Assembly (NCBI RefSeq): GCF_001612615.1
Contig: NZ_BDAU01000013.1
Coordinates: forward strand, 1 to 64,000
Length of the DNA: 64,000 nt
Reading direction: 5' to 3'
From: Nocardia amikacinitolerans NBRC 108937
GTDB lineage: Bacteria; Actinomycetota; Actinomycetes; Mycobacteriales; Mycobacteriaceae
The notes below the pieces were generated by a model that did not search any database, was not told where the DNA came from, and saw nothing but the letters and a program-made list of their open reading frames with translations. Positions within the stretch are counted from its first letter, which is position 1. Each line of letters begins with the position of its first letter. Made by a program: the position numbers and the translations under genes. Positions 35,130 through 45,991 of the stretch are shown here, one piece after another.

Positions 35130-35912
35130 TCAGCGCGTGAACTCGGGCCGCCGCACCGGCGCGGGCGGCGTCGAGGGTGTGCGCCGGTCGGGCGCGACGA
35201 GCACCGCGGTGATCGGCACGGCCAGCGAGAGCATGCCGATGACGAACATCGGCACCAGGAAGGAGAACAGGTCTTCACCGGTCGGGAGCGCCGAGCGCGG
35301 ATCGATCCGCAGCTCCAGCCCGGCCATCCGCAGGTAGTGCATGCCGACGACGGCGCACCCGAACAGCGCCGAGGCGCCGATGACGGCGGGCGTCGGCCAC
35401 GAGCGCAGCACGAACCACAGTGTGCCGAGCGAGATCACGACACCGAGCAGGCCGGAGACGATCACCTGCCACAGTCCGAACTCGATGTCGCCGCGCACCT
35501 GCACGGCGCTCATCCCCAGGGCGAGCATCAGGCTCAGTCCGAGGCCCATCAGCACGCCCGCGGCGAGCAGGCGGGGCAGTTGCAGCGTCCGGCCGAGCGC
35601 GATCAGTCCACCGAAGACCGAAAGCACCGCGAGCACCGCCGCTCCCGTGAGCCGGGCGACGTCGTAGCGGATCAGCGTGTCGCTCGCGGGCGTTACGCCG
35701 AGCATCGAGACGAAAATCGCCAGCCAGGTACCGATTCCGCCGATGGAGACCGCGGCCGAAGCCAGCCAGACCAGCCGGAATTTGGACGTCACCGACTTGG
35801 TCGACTGGCGGATGCAGATCAGGCCGATCAGCGCGCCCGCCATCGCCACCAGGATCGACAGGCCGAGGACCCAATAACCCATGGAGAAGTAGGACAAGAC
35901 AGCGAACCTCAC
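35130..35912 (-). CDS. MHYT-domain integral membrane sensor
   Basis: A 260-residue, seven-helix membrane protein. Helix-borne motifs match the MHYT fold: VVGMHYLRMAGLEL has the core M-H-Y, LGMSAVQVRGDI and SMGYWVLGLSILVAM the related His/Met-containing repeats. MHYT domains are proposed to sense O2, CO or NO through bound copper. There is no output domain; the last residues are a short Pro/Arg tail. GTG start at 35912 overlaps the cvnD stop (GTGA), so it is the fifth gene of the conservon operon, and may report through CvnA-D. Confidence 0.85.
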   Translation of the reverse strand: MRFAVLSYFSMGYWVLGLSILVAMAGALIGLICIRQSTKSVTSKFRLVWLASAAVSIGGIGTWLAIFVSMLGVTPASDTLIRYDVARLTGAAVLAVLSVFGGLIALGRTLQLPRLLAAGVLMGLGLSLMLALGMSAVQVRGDIEFGLWQVIVSGLLGVVISLGTLWFVLRSWPTPAVIGASALFGCAVVGMHYLRMAGLELRIDPRSALPTGEDLFSFLVPMFVIGMLSLAVPITAVLVAPDRRTPSTPPAPVRRPEFTR

Positions 35913-36538
35913 ACCTGTCCGACGGGCTGCTCGTGCTGCTGCGCCGCGAGCCGCTGGATCGCGTATTCGGTTACCGCGGCCAGGGATTGGCGCACTTCCA
36001 TCGCGTTGCGCGCGTCGATGTCGACGATCGGAACCCCGGACCGCACCGATAGCGCCTCACGCAGCTCGGCAACCGGGAACCGCGGTGCGTCCGGAAAACG
36101 GTTGACCGCCACCAGGAACGGCAGTCCGCGCGCCTCGAAGAAGTCGACGGCGGCGAAGCTGTCCTCGATGCGGCGGGTGTCCACCAGCACCACCGCGCCG
36201 ATCGCGCCGCGGATCAGGTCGTCCCACATGAACCAGAACCGGCGCTGGCCCGGAGTGCCGAACAGGTACAGCGTCAGGTTGCCGGGCAGCACGATGCGGC
36301 CGAAATCCATGGCGACCGTTGTGGTCTCCTTGCCCGGCGTCGCGGCCAGGTCGTCGATGCCGTCGGAGAAGCCGGTCACCATGGCCTCGGTGCGCAGCGG
36401 GACGATCTCCGATACCGCGCCGACGAAGGTGGTCTTGCCCGCGCCGAAACCCCCTGCGACAACGATTTTCGTCGAAGCGGTGCGATTGTCCATGGATGCC
36501 GAGCTGTACGGCTGGGAGTTATAGGGCGCGGAGTCCAC
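35909..36538 (-). CDS. cvnD: Conservon GTPase CvnD
   Basis: A 209-residue small Ras-like GTPase of the MglA/CvnD group. VVAGGFGAGKTTFVGAV is the P-loop; TTTVAMDFGRI precedes the switch I-II region; LFGTPGQRRFWFMWDDL is the DxxG-equivalent; FLVAVNRFPDA is the G4 position (NRF in place of NKxD). It acts in the membrane-proximal CvnA-D signalling complex. The start at 36538 overlaps cvnC by 20 bases. Confidence 0.93.
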   Translation of the reverse strand: MDSAPYNSQPYSSASMDNRTASTKIVVAGGFGAGKTTFVGAVSEIVPLRTEAMVTGFSDGIDDLAATPGKETTTVAMDFGRIVLPGNLTLYLFGTPGQRRFWFMWDDLIRGAIGAVVLVDTRRIEDSFAAVDFFEARGLPFLVAVNRFPDAPRFPVAELREALSVRSGVPIVDIDARNAMEVRQSLAAVTEYAIQRLAAQQHEQPVGQV

Positions 36539-36893
36539 GCAAAGTCCTCTCCATCAGGGTCCGGCGCTCGTCGTAGCTCGCCTGGTCACTCAGGGTCGAA
36601 TGCACGCGCAGCGTCCCGGCGACGACGAGATCGCCGATCACGACCCGGACCAGTCCGAGCGGCCGTTGTAGCTGAGCGGATATCTCGGCTACCGACAGGC
36701 GTGCGGTGCCCAGCCGCACGATATCGGTACGGATATCGCCGACCGGCCATTCGAAATGTGCAGTGTAGGAGATGGTCTCGATGACCGCCTCCAGGGGAAG
36801 GTCGACCGCGGGTTCGGTACGCCCCGAGGTCAGGGCGTAGGGACGAACGCGGGTGGGTGGTATGCCCGGCCCCCCGCCGGATGGGGTAGACAT
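36519..36893 (-). CDS. cvnC: Conservon protein CvnC (DUF742)
   Basis: 124 residues. RVRPYALTSGRTEP begins the DUF742 domain; IRLGTARLSVAEISAQLQRPLGLVRVVIGDLVVAGTLRVH has the winged-helix-like core. Found in conservons between the roadblock protein and the GTPase; thought to be an adaptor. Here it follows cvnB by eight bases. Confidence 0.93.
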   Translation of the reverse strand: MSTPSGGGPGIPPTRVRPYALTSGRTEPAVDLPLEAVIETISYTAHFEWPVGDIRTDIVRLGTARLSVAEISAQLQRPLGLVRVVIGDLVVAGTLRVHSTLSDQASYDERRTLMERTLRGLRAL

Positions 36894-36901
36894 CGCACTC
36901 T

Positions 36902-37312
36902 CTACACGGCCGTCCGGGCGGTGGCCTGGACCACCGAACCGACCCGATCGACGAGCAGCGCCATCTCATAGCCGATCCGGCCGATGTCATGCGTCTTGTT
37001 GGCGAGCACCGCGAGGTGCGAGCCGTTGCCGACCGTCATCACCAGCAGGTAGCCGCGCTGCATGTCGACGATCGACTGCATCACCTTGCCGCCGTTGAAC
37101 AGCTGGGCCGCGCCGCTGGACAGGCTCGCCAGACCCGCGGTGACCGCCGCGAGCTGCTCGGCGCGATCGGCGGGCAGGTGCGGGCTGGTCGCCTGCAGCA
37201 GGCCGTCGGCCGACACCAGTACCGCGTGGGTGACACCCGGCACGTCCCGAGTGAAACGGGTGACCAGCCAGTTCAGGTTCTCGTCCGTGGTGTTGCCTGG
37301 TTTGTCGGTCAT
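36902..37312 (-). CDS. cvnB: Conservon roadblock/LC7 protein CvnB
   Basis: 136 residues: [31 protein letters not shown], then [20 protein letters not shown] and [20 protein letters not shown] are diagnostic of roadblock/LC7 regulators that pair with MglA-like GTPases. The start overlaps the cvnA stop as ATGA. Confidence 0.95.
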   Translation of the reverse strand: MTDKPGNTTDENLNWLVTRFTRDVPGVTHAVLVSADGLLQATSPHLPADRAEQLAAVTAGLASLSSGAAQLFNGGKVMQSIVDMQRGYLLVMTVGNGSHLAVLANKTHDIGRIGYEMALLVDRVGSVVQATARTAV

Positions 37313-39945
37313 GCAAGCCCTCCGTCGTTGTACTGGGCGTCGGCCCGCCCGCTGCGGACCCCGCTGAGATGCCTGGTCAAGCTGTTGCGGATCTCATCAG
37401 GATTCCGCGTGTTGGATTCGTTGGTCGGCGCCAAACCGCCGGGGACCAGCTGCGCGCCCGGCTGCCGAATGGGCAGGCCGCCGGAGGTGCGGCCGGAGGT
37501 GGTCGGGTTGCTGGCCTCCGCGGCGGCCGCCCAGCCGACATCGGCGGGGGACGACCAGGAGTCGCCGTCGTTCTCGGATCCGGCGGAGGCGGGTTCGACC
37601 AGCCACTCCGACACCATGCGCTGGTAGATCGGCGTCGGGGATTCCGGGTTCACCGGACGCAGCCCGGTGACGGTTGCCTGGGTGGCGTTCGCGACGGCCT
37701 CGGGCTCGGGCACCTCGTAGGTGGCCGTCTCGGCCCAGACGTCGACCTGAGCGGGCTCGGCGGGCTGGGACACCGGCGAGGGCAGCGCGCGCGGCTCCAC
37801 GGCGCGCGGCGCGCCGTTCTCGTTGCGCGTCCGGATCGGCATCGGGCCGCCACGGCCGGGATCGGTGGTCTCGACATCGATCACGCCGGTGGAGCGATCG
37901 GCCGGGGTGGCCACCCGGATCGCCGGGCGCCGCTGCGGCAGACCGGTGCTGCTCATCTCGAACGAGGAAGTGTGCTCGGGCAGCGCCAGACTCGGCACCG
38001 GGACCAGCATGCGCGGCGGCGCGACCGTGGGCTCCGGCGCGTTCTCCTGCGGCTGCGGCGCGGTGAGCTGCGGCGCCTTGTCGCTGATCGGCACCGGCGA
38101 CACCAGGGTGCCGGGCAGGTGCACGCTCGCGGTGATGCCTGGCTGCTGCGCCATCGCCGAGGTGCGGCGCAGGTTGACCGTGATGTTGTGCCGCTTGGCG
38201 AGTCGGCCGACCACGAAAAGACCCATGCGACGCGCGGTTTCGACGGTGACCTCACCACCGGAGGCGAGGTGCTCGTTGACCGTCTGCAAGTCCTCCGCGG
38301 ACATGCCGAGACCGCGGTCGATGATCTCGATCAGGTAGCCGCCGTCCACCGCGCGGGCCACCGAGACCGCCACCGGAGTGGTCGGCGGCGAGTAGCGCAG
38401 CGCGTTGTCGATGAGCTCGGCGAGCAGGTGCTCGACGTCGACGGCGGGCTCACCGGGCACGATGCCGTCGGGCGCGCTGCCGATCTCGACGCGCTGGTAG
38501 TCCTCGACCTGGGAGACCGCGCTCCACAGCATGTCCGAGAGCGGAACGGGAGGCAGGTGACCGCGGCGAAGCGCGGTGCCCGCGAGCACCAGCAGGTTGT
38601 CGCCGTTACGGCGCATGCGGGTGGCGAGGTGGTCGAGGCGGAACAGGCTCTGCAGGCGTTCGGAGTCGTCCTCGTCGTGCTCGAGTTCCTCGATCAGCGT
38701 CAGCTGCTGCTCGACGAGCGACTGGCTACGGCGCGAAAGGGTCTCGAACATGCTGCCGATCTGCAGGCGCAGACGGGCCTGCTCGGCGGCGAGGTGGAGC
38801 GCGGCGTTGTGGATGTCGTCGACGGCGCGGGCCAGCTGGCCGATCTCCTCGGTGGTGTGCACGTCGACGCGGGTCGGCTCCGGCGTCGCGTTACCGGAAC
38901 GCACGACCTCGAGTTCGTTGGGCAGGTCGACGTGCGCGACCTGGAGCGCGCCGTGGCGCAGGCGGCGAATCGGCACGACGAGCGAGCGGGCGACCGCGAG
39001 CGCGAGGGCGAGACCGGCGAGCAGCGTCGCGACCACGATCGCGATATCGCGCAACACGATGCCGCGGACTTCGGCGGTCCGGTCGGCCAGTCGCGCGTCG
39101 ATGGTGTCGACCAAGTTCAGCGTGGTCTGGTCGTAGGCGGTGGCACTGGTGCGCAGCGAGTCGATGACCGGCTGGCTGCCCGCTGGGTCGCCGAGATTCT
39201 GGCTGAACGCGCCGAGACGGACGTTGACCGCGTCGATCAGCACGCTGGCGTTGAGCGCCGAAGACGGCTGCAGCTGGGCGAACTGGCTCAGCAACACCAG
39301 CTCACCACCCGCGGTGATCAAGACCGTCGGGCGCACCGCCGGGTTGCGGTCCGCGCCCGGCGAACCGATCAGCAGGTACTGCTGGGTGTGCAATCTGCGC
39401 GCGTTGGTGGTCACACCGAGCTGCAGGAAGTAGCGCTGGATGGTGATCTCCTCCAGCGAGGTCGAGCGCGCGATCGCGTTACCGATGCGGGCGGCGACCT
39501 CGTCGGCCTGCTGGCCGATCGCCACCGGCGAGCTGTTGCGCAGGCCGTTGCGCATCGCGCGGCCCGCGGTCAGCGCCGCGTCGAGCTCGTTGGTGACGTC
39601 CGTCGGCGCGCCCGTGGAGCGCAGGGCCGTCTGAAGATCGGCGGCCGCCTGATCGAACCGGCCCGCGATGCGGTCCAGGTCGGCGTCGCTCGTCTGGTTC
39701 TCCCAGGTCGTCGCCGTGGTGACGGCGAGTTGTTCGGTGGCCGAGGCGAAACCGAGCATCGGCCGGATGATCCTGGCCTGGTCGGTCGCCGCGTCGAGGT
39801 CGCCGATCGTGTTCAACTCGTCGTTGATTCGCAAAACCGCGAACGTCGAGGCGAGCACCACCGGCAGCAGTAGCACGATCCCGACCTTGCGGGTGACGGA
39901 CCAGTTCGACAGCCTGAATTGCCGGGAACGCGGTGCTGCATCCAT
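37309..39945 (-). CDS. cvnA: Conservon sensor kinase-like protein CvnA (NIT, HAMP, HATPase)
   Basis: An 878-residue membrane histidine-kinase-like protein. A transmembrane helix near residues 21-40 precedes a nitrate/nitrite-sensing-like helical domain (~60-290); a second helix ([35 protein letters not shown]) leads into HAMP. The ATPase domain shows [21 protein letters not shown] and [15 protein letters not shown], without an obvious phosphoacceptor His box, as in Streptomyces conservons. The last ~300 residues are Pro/Glu-rich and disordered. ATG 39945 is preferred: upstream sequence in this long frame has no membrane or kinase character. Confidence 0.9.
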   Translation of the reverse strand: MDAAPRSRQFRLSNWSVTRKVGIVLLLPVVLASTFAVLRINDELNTIGDLDAATDQARIIRPMLGFASATEQLAVTTATTWENQTSDADLDRIAGRFDQAAADLQTALRSTGAPTDVTNELDAALTAGRAMRNGLRNSSPVAIGQQADEVAARIGNAIARSTSLEEITIQRYFLQLGVTTNARRLHTQQYLLIGSPGADRNPAVRPTVLITAGGELVLLSQFAQLQPSSALNASVLIDAVNVRLGAFSQNLGDPAGSQPVIDSLRTSATAYDQTTLNLVDTIDARLADRTAEVRGIVLRDIAIVVATLLAGLALALAVARSLVVPIRRLRHGALQVAHVDLPNELEVVRSGNATPEPTRVDVHTTEEIGQLARAVDDIHNAALHLAAEQARLRLQIGSMFETLSRRSQSLVEQQLTLIEELEHDEDDSERLQSLFRLDHLATRMRRNGDNLLVLAGTALRRGHLPPVPLSDMLWSAVSQVEDYQRVEIGSAPDGIVPGEPAVDVEHLLAELIDNALRYSPPTTPVAVSVARAVDGGYLIEIIDRGLGMSAEDLQTVNEHLASGGEVTVETARRMGLFVVGRLAKRHNITVNLRRTSAMAQQPGITASVHLPGTLVSPVPISDKAPQLTAPQPQENAPEPTVAPPRMLVPVPSLALPEHTSSFEMSSTGLPQRRPAIRVATPADRSTGVIDVETTDPGRGGPMPIRTRNENGAPRAVEPRALPSPVSQPAEPAQVDVWAETATYEVPEPEAVANATQATVTGLRPVNPESPTPIYQRMVSEWLVEPASAGSENDGDSWSSPADVGWAAAAEASNPTTSGRTSGGLPIRQPGAQLVPGGLAPTNESNTRNPDEIRNSLTRHLSGVRSGRADAQYNDGGLA

Positions 39946-40299
39946 CCGCTTCCGTCGCCTCCACTCCGCGCGGGTTCCCCGGATGGCTAGTGGCTGTTTC
40001 ACATAAGTATGGGACCAACCCGCTGAGAACCAACTCGAGGTCTTGTTTTTACCGCTGGGAACATACCGTGCTGAGTGTGTAACGGCAATCTGGGGGACTC
40101 CGCGCGGAAATTCTCTAATATGGCTACGCAGAACAAGTTTCGGTCCCATAGCGAGACTCGCGGCGACCGAAATCCGCGCACGCCGGTGAAAGCCCCTGGT
40201 CATCGGTGGTGCCCCGCCGCGCCATCCGACCGACCCAGTTCGCGGCGTGTCGGCATGCCCTCTCAGTCGACTCTCAGTCGGTGCGGTCAAACTGGTGGC
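39946..40299. other. Divergent promoter region between cvnA and mprA
   Basis: About 350 bp, no gene. The mprA side carries the MprA-type direct repeat (40260-40280). The cvnA side is A/T-richer around 40005-40140 and likely holds its promoter. Confidence 0.5.
40260..40280 (+). promoter_or_regulatory. MprA-type box: CTCTCAGTCG direct repeat before mprA
   Basis: The decamer CTCTCAGTCG occurs exactly at 40260-40269 and 40271-40280, an 11-bp period that puts both on one face of DNA. It lies 20 bp before the mprA start. A related pair occurs before pepD (42473-42489), as expected for autoregulation plus target control. Confidence 0.65.
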
Positions 40300-40986
40300 A
40301 TGCGCATTCTGGTAGTCGACGACGATCGCGCCGTCCGTGAATCGCTGCGCCGGTCGCTGACCTTCAACGGCTACTCGGTCGATCTCGCGGTGGATGGCGT
40401 GGACGCCTTGGAGAAAGCAACCGTCCAACGTCCTGACGCACTCGTGCTGGACGTGATGATGCCGAGATTGGACGGGCTCGAAGTTTGCCGACGGCTGCGC
40501 AGCACCGGAGACGATCTTCCGATTCTGGTTTTGACGGCCCGCGATTCGGTTTCCGAAAGGGTTGCCGGACTGGATGCCGGAGCCGACGATTATCTGCCGA
40601 AACCATTCGCGCTCGAGGAATTGCTGGCCCGGCTGCGCGCTCTGCTGCGCCGCCGCGCGCCCGAACAGGGCGATACCTCCGAGGCGATGCTGTTCGCTGA
40701 TCTGTCGCTGGACCCGGTGACCCGCGAGGTCTCCCGCGGCTCCCGCTCGATCAGCCTCACCCGCACCGAGTTCTCGCTGCTGGAAATGCTCATGGCCAAC
40801 CCGCGCCGGGTGCTCACCCGTAGCCGCATTCTCGAAGAGGTGTGGGGCTACGACTTCCCGACCTCCGGCAACGCGCTCGAGGTCTACATCGGCTACCTGC
40901 GCCGCAAGACCGAGGCCGAGGGCGAGCCGCGGCTCATCCACACCGTGCGCGGCGTCGGCTACGTCCTGCGCGAAACACCACCCTAG
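40300..40986 (+). CDS. mprA: Response regulator MprA
   Basis: A 228-residue OmpR/PhoB-type regulator. The receiver starts [19 protein letters not shown]; the phosphoacceptor Asp is about 51 in [12 protein letters not shown]; the Lys lies in [20 protein letters not shown]. The winged helix has [32 protein letters not shown] and [27 protein letters not shown]. In M. tuberculosis MprA/MprB answer envelope stress and control pepD, sigE and sigB; gene order here is the same. ATG 40300 matches the receiver start. Confidence 0.95.
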   Translation: MRILVVDDDRAVRESLRRSLTFNGYSVDLAVDGVDALEKATVQRPDALVLDVMMPRLDGLEVCRRLRSTGDDLPILVLTARDSVSERVAGLDAGADDYLPKPFALEELLARLRALLRRRAPEQGDTSEAMLFADLSLDPVTREVSRGSRSISLTRTEFSLLEMLMANPRRVLTRSRILEEVWGYDFPTSGNALEVYIGYLRRKTEAEGEPRLIHTVRGVGYVLRETPP

Positions 40987-40997
40987 GCCGCGCGACA

Positions 40998-42464
40998 ATG
41001 GCACGAAGCGTTCCACGCCGTCCCGTCATCGCCACCCTTGGCCAGCCCGACTCGACCGAGATGCGGCCGCCGATGCCGCTGACCCGCTCGGTCTCGCTGC
41101 GCTGGCGGGTCACCCTGCTCGCCGCGTCGGTGGTGGCCATCGCGGTCGCTTTCACCTCCATCGCCGCCTACGCGATGGTGGCGCGCGCCCTCTACGCCGA
41201 CGTCGATTCGCAGTTGCGGGCGCGCGCCTCGACGATGATCGACAACAACTTCGAGAGCTTGGGGTTTCAGTCGATCATCCTGGCGGGGTTGTTCTCCAAC
41301 GACGTCGGTGTCGCGCTGATCTTCGCCGACCACAAGCCCTATATGCCGCCGCAGCAGACGATTCCACCGGTGGGAGAGCAGGAGTTCGCCGTCGCCGACG
41401 GCAAGCTGAACTCCTCGCTGCGCACGGTGAGCAATCAGCGCGTGCTCGCGGTGCGCACGAACTCCGGTGCGACGCTGGTCATCTCACAGCGGCTGGAGCC
41501 GACCCGCGAGGTACTCGACCGGCTTGCCTGGCTGCTGTTCGTGGTCGGCGGCTGCGGCGTCGTGCTCGCCGCCGCGGCGGGTACCGCGGTGGGCCGCACG
41601 GGCCTCAGACCCATCGCCAGACTGACGGCCGCGACCGAGCGCGTCGCGCGCACCGACGACCTCACGCCCATCCCGGTCACCGGCGACGACGAATTGGCGC
41701 GGCTCACCGACAGTTTCAACACGATGCTGCGCGCGCTCGCCGAATCACGCGACCGCCAGCGGCGTCTGGTCGCCGACGCCGGGCACGAGCTGCGCACGCC
41801 GCTGACCTCGTTGCGCACCAACATGGAGCTGCTCATCGCGTCGAGCAGGCCGGGCGCGCCCGCCATCCCCGAGGAGGACATGGCCGAGTTGCGCCAGGAC
41901 GTGATGGCCCAGATCGAGGAGCTGTCCACCCTCGTCGGCGACCTGGTCGACCTGGCACGCGAGGACGCGCCGGAGACCGTCTACGACCGGATCGATCTCG
42001 GCGAGGTGACCGAGCGGGCGCTGGAGCGCGCCAGGCGCCGCCGCGGCGCCATCGAGTTCGTCGCCGAGCTGCGGCCGTGGTTCGTCTACGGCCACGAGGC
42101 GGGGCTGGAGCGAGCCGTGCTCAACGTGCTGGACAACGCGGCCAAGTGGAGTCCGGCGGGCGCCCAGGTGCTTGTCACCATGCGCGAGGCCGGACGCGGT
42201 CTGCTGGAACTCGCGGTGGACGACGCGGGCCCCGGCATCCCCTCGGACGAACGGGAGCTGGTGTTCGAGCGGTTCTACCGGACCACCGCCTCCCGCTCGA
42301 TGCCCGGCTCGGGGCTCGGGCTCGCCATCGTCAAGCAGGTGGTGACCAAGCACGGCGGCACGATAACGATCGACACCTCGGACCGCGGCGGCGCGCTGAT
42401 CCGTATCGTGTTACCTGGTGAGGGTGACGGTCCCGCGTCAGCCCAGCAGATCTCGGAGAACTGA
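40998..42464 (+). CDS. mprB: Sensor histidine kinase MprB
   Basis: A 488-residue membrane kinase. Helix 1 (WRVTLLAASVVAIAVAFTSIAAYAMV), an extracytoplasmic domain of about 110 residues, helix 2 (LAWLLFVVGGCGVVLAAAAGT), HAMP, the phosphoacceptor His (about 263) in DAGHELRTPLTSLRTN, and the ATPase with NVLDNAAKWSPAGAQV and DDAGPGIPSDER, GSGLGLAIVKQVV. It starts 11 bases after mprA. In mycobacteria DnaK and PepD partners modulate it through the sensor domain. Confidence 0.95.
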   Translation: MARSVPRRPVIATLGQPDSTEMRPPMPLTRSVSLRWRVTLLAASVVAIAVAFTSIAAYAMVARALYADVDSQLRARASTMIDNNFESLGFQSIILAGLFSNDVGVALIFADHKPYMPPQQTIPPVGEQEFAVADGKLNSSLRTVSNQRVLAVRTNSGATLVISQRLEPTREVLDRLAWLLFVVGGCGVVLAAAAGTAVGRTGLRPIARLTAATERVARTDDLTPIPVTGDDELARLTDSFNTMLRALAESRDRQRRLVADAGHELRTPLTSLRTNMELLIASSRPGAPAIPEEDMAELRQDVMAQIEELSTLVGDLVDLAREDAPETVYDRIDLGEVTERALERARRRRGAIEFVAELRPWFVYGHEAGLERAVLNVLDNAAKWSPAGAQVLVTMREAGRGLLELAVDDAGPGIPSDERELVFERFYRTTASRSMPGSGLGLAIVKQVVTKHGGTITIDTSDRGGALIRIVLPGEGDGPASAQQISEN

Positions 42465-42472
42465 AAGCAGGG

Positions 42473-42489
42473 TCTCAGTCGGCTCTAAG
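42473..42489 (+). promoter_or_regulatory. MprA-type box before pepD
   Basis: TCTCAG at 42473 and TCTAAG at 42484 repeat with the same 11-bp period as the box before mprA and share TCTCAGTCGG-like flanks, 48 bp upstream of the pepD ATG. Confidence 0.55.
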
Positions 42490-42536
42490 CCGTCGTCGGC
42501 ACGCTGGTCGGCAGACGTGAGGAGAAGCGAGAAGCC

Positions 42537-43916
<1,380 letters not shown>

Positions 43917-43987
43917 GGCGGCTCGGTGACGCGGAATTGTCCAGCGCCGCCGCCGGGTTGCTCGGCACAGGCGCTACGGTGAGCACC

Positions 43988-44482
43988 ATGGAAATCGATG
44001 CTCCTGTGGCGGGGCGTGCACTGGTGGTGGTCGTCGACGATCGAACGGCGCATGGAGGTGTTGACTCGCTCGGGCCGCTGGTCACCGAGCTGCTCACCGA
44101 GGCGGGTTTCCTCGTGGACGCGTCCGTGTCGGTGCAGGCCGACGAGGTGGAGATCCGCAACGCGCTGAACACCGCGGTGATCGGCGGCGTCGACCTGGTC
44201 ATCTCGGTCGGTGGCACCGGAATGTCGCCGCGCGACGTGACGCCGGAGGCGACCTCGCAGGTGCTGGACCGGGAACTGCCCGGTATCAGCGAGGCGCTGC
44301 GTTCCTCCGGCCGGGTCGCGGGCTCCCTGGACGCGGGCCTCTCGCGCGGTCTCGCCGGCATCTCGGGCAGCACCCTGGTCGTGAACCTGCCCGGCACCCG
44401 TTCCGCCATCCGCGACGGTATGGCAACCCTCTCGCCGCTCGCCAGCAAAGTGATCGGCGAACTGTCCGGATTGGCCGAATAA
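43988..44482 (+). CDS. moaB: Molybdopterin-binding MoaB/Mog-like protein (MoaB2)
   Basis: A 164-residue MoCF-domain protein. ALVVVVDDRTAHGG, then EVEIRNALNTAVIGGVDLVISVGGTGMSPRDVTPEAT carry the molybdopterin-adenylate site (GGTG and D-TP), and GLAGISGSTLVVNLPGTRSAI completes it. It lies where M. tuberculosis has moaB2. ATG 43988 aligns with the MoaB2 start I recall; an in-frame GTG at 43913 would overlap the pepD stop by four bases and may couple translation. Confidence 0.92.
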   Translation: MEIDAPVAGRALVVVVDDRTAHGGVDSLGPLVTELLTEAGFLVDASVSVQADEVEIRNALNTAVIGGVDLVISVGGTGMSPRDVTPEATSQVLDRELPGISEALRSSGRVAGSLDAGLSRGLAGISGSTLVVNLPGTRSAIRDGMATLSPLASKVIGELSGLAE

Positions 44483-44670
44483 TTCCGGCCGCCGACTCTT
44501 CCGACGTCCCTCGCCCCGCCGCACGCCGGGCGAGGGACGCCGCGCGTCTGGCGCGGATCTTCGGCGACACCCTGCCGGACACCACCCGCGACGAACGCGG
44601 TGACGACCCGGACGACCGCCGCTCCGGCGACGACTGGTTGCGCTCCCAGGTGCCCCCGCACCACGGTTGA
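44482..44670 (+). CDS. Short protein coupled to moaB, possible ATT start
   Basis: A 62-codon frame with strong actinobacterial codon bias (nearly all third bases G/C): RDAARLARIFGDTLPDTTRD and then ERGDDPDDRRSGDDWLRSQV, ending PPHHG. Similar small acidic proteins with a RLARIFGDxLPxTT segment are familiar to me from actinobacterial genomes. No ATG, GTG or TTG is available in frame; the first plausible codon is ATT at 44482 sharing one base with the moaB TAA, with ATA 44479 alternative. An 11-bp stem (44503-44513 and 44524-44534) falls inside the frame and could instead be a terminator. Confidence 0.5.
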   Translation: MPAADSSDVPRPAARRARDAARLARIFGDTLPDTTRDERGDDPDDRRSGDDWLRSQVPPHHG

Positions 44671-45179
44671 GCTAATTGCTACTATTTAAGTACGTACTTC
44701 GGGGTGATATGGCTCCGTTATCTCCTCACTGTTTTCTTTAGCGCACTGTGATCTGCGCCATCGATTACGGCTCTGTCTCGTAAACGGTCGATGGCCTCGT
44801 TGCGACTCGAACCGACCGGTTCCGCGAATGCGCGACATTCCCGCCTGCATTTATGCACGTCAAGCGATATTGGCATGTCCGCACCTGTGATCTACATCAC
44901 TATCATCTTTACAATTCTTTGCGTTGCCAGGCAGTTACCGACCGTTTAATCTTCGCCACGAGCCACCCAAACGAAGGTCTTCGCGGGTCCGGATACGGCA
45001 CGTACGTTCGTCGATCCGGCGGAACCAGGCTCGGTTCCGTTGCCAGTGAGGGCGTTGCGCCGAAATAACAGCCGGTTACATACCGGCAACAAAGGGGCGA
45101 CAAACTGAGCTGGGCCTGAGAGGACCACTGTCCAGCCTCGATGGTCGAGGTTGACTGTTTGAACCTGATGAGGGGAAGT
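44671..45179. promoter_or_regulatory. Long A/T-rich leader upstream of the porin pair
   Basis: About 510 bp with no gene and visibly lower GC. It has a perfect palindrome AAGTACGTACTT (44688-44699) and a CRP-type site TGTGATCTACATCACT (44886-44901). Promoters and a long 5' UTR are expected; an AGGGGAAG ribosome site ends the region. Confidence 0.6.
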
Positions 45180-45854
45180 ATGAGCGAGAACCGCACCAAC
45201 GGTCTGCGTCGCGGTGCCCGCGTCGCGGGCGTCGGCGCCGCCGCGGCCGTTGCCATGGGCATGCTGTCGACCGGTGCTGCCAATGCCGACACCTTCGTGC
45301 CGTTGCCGGACGGTCAGAAGGTCGGTCATGGCGTGACGATCACCCGCACGGGTGAGCACGCCCTGATTTCGCCGTCCCTTGCCGCCAACGGCGCCGGTCG
45401 CGTCGTCTGGGTCTCGGGCAACGCCACCGCCGATGTGACCGTCACCCCCGAGGGTGAGGTCGGCCCGAACAACGGCCCCGCGGGCGGCCCGGGCAGCAAC
45501 AACTCCTCGACGCACGGCGCTTCCCAGCTGAGCACCGGCTACATCGTCGGTTGCCAGGTCAGCATCGCCGACGACGCCATCTCCGCCGGTGTGTCCGGTG
45601 GCGTGAACCTCGACGGCTTCAGCATGGGCGGCTCCATCGGCCTCAACCTCGGCCCTGGCGAAGTGAAGTTCGTGCAGATCGACTACAAGGACATCCTGAA
45701 GCCGGGTGTGTACTCGGTCGAGTACCAGGACGCCGAGATCGAGATCCAGGGCTGCGCGGGCTACGCCCAGGCGCGCGCCTACACCGTGGTCGAGATCATC
45801 GGTGACCACTACTCGAAGACCACCCTCTACGGAGCGCCGTTCAGCATCGGCTGA
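45180..45854 (+). CDS. MspA-family outer-membrane porin, first of pair (NfpA/NfpB type)
   Basis: A 224-residue secreted porin. A signal peptide with RGARVAGVGAAAAVAMGMLSTGAANA is cut before DTFVPLPDG; the mature ~185 residues match MspA: VTITRTGEHALISPSLAANG, VWVSGNATADVTV, GYIVGCQVSI, VNLDGFSMGGSIGLNLGPGEVKF and GCAGYAQARAYTVVEI. Such porins form octameric goblet channels through the mycolate outer membrane. In Nocardia farcinica two adjacent genes, nfpA and nfpB, make a mixed channel; this pair matches that arrangement. Gly/Asn-rich insertion about residues 94-112 is unlike MspA. Confidence 0.92.
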   Translation: MSENRTNGLRRGARVAGVGAAAAVAMGMLSTGAANADTFVPLPDGQKVGHGVTITRTGEHALISPSLAANGAGRVVWVSGNATADVTVTPEGEVGPNNGPAGGPGSNNSSTHGASQLSTGYIVGCQVSIADDAISAGVSGGVNLDGFSMGGSIGLNLGPGEVKFVQIDYKDILKPGVYSVEYQDAEIEIQGCAGYAQARAYTVVEIIGDHYSKTTLYGAPFSIG

Positions 45855-45991
45855 CGTCTGTCGAGTCCCCAGCGGCGGGCGCGGGCCGGAAGCGGTCGCA
45901 CGAAGTGACCGCGACGTGCCAGGGGCCGCCGTCGATCGAACACGAAAAATCTTCTCGCTCAAGCGATTCAACCCTCGAGGGGTACAACGAA

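Noticed and set aside
37309..41016. 1235-residue reading frame including cvnA
   Set aside because: The first ~357 codons cross the divergent promoter region and the mprA gene; the membrane protein begins at ATG 39945.
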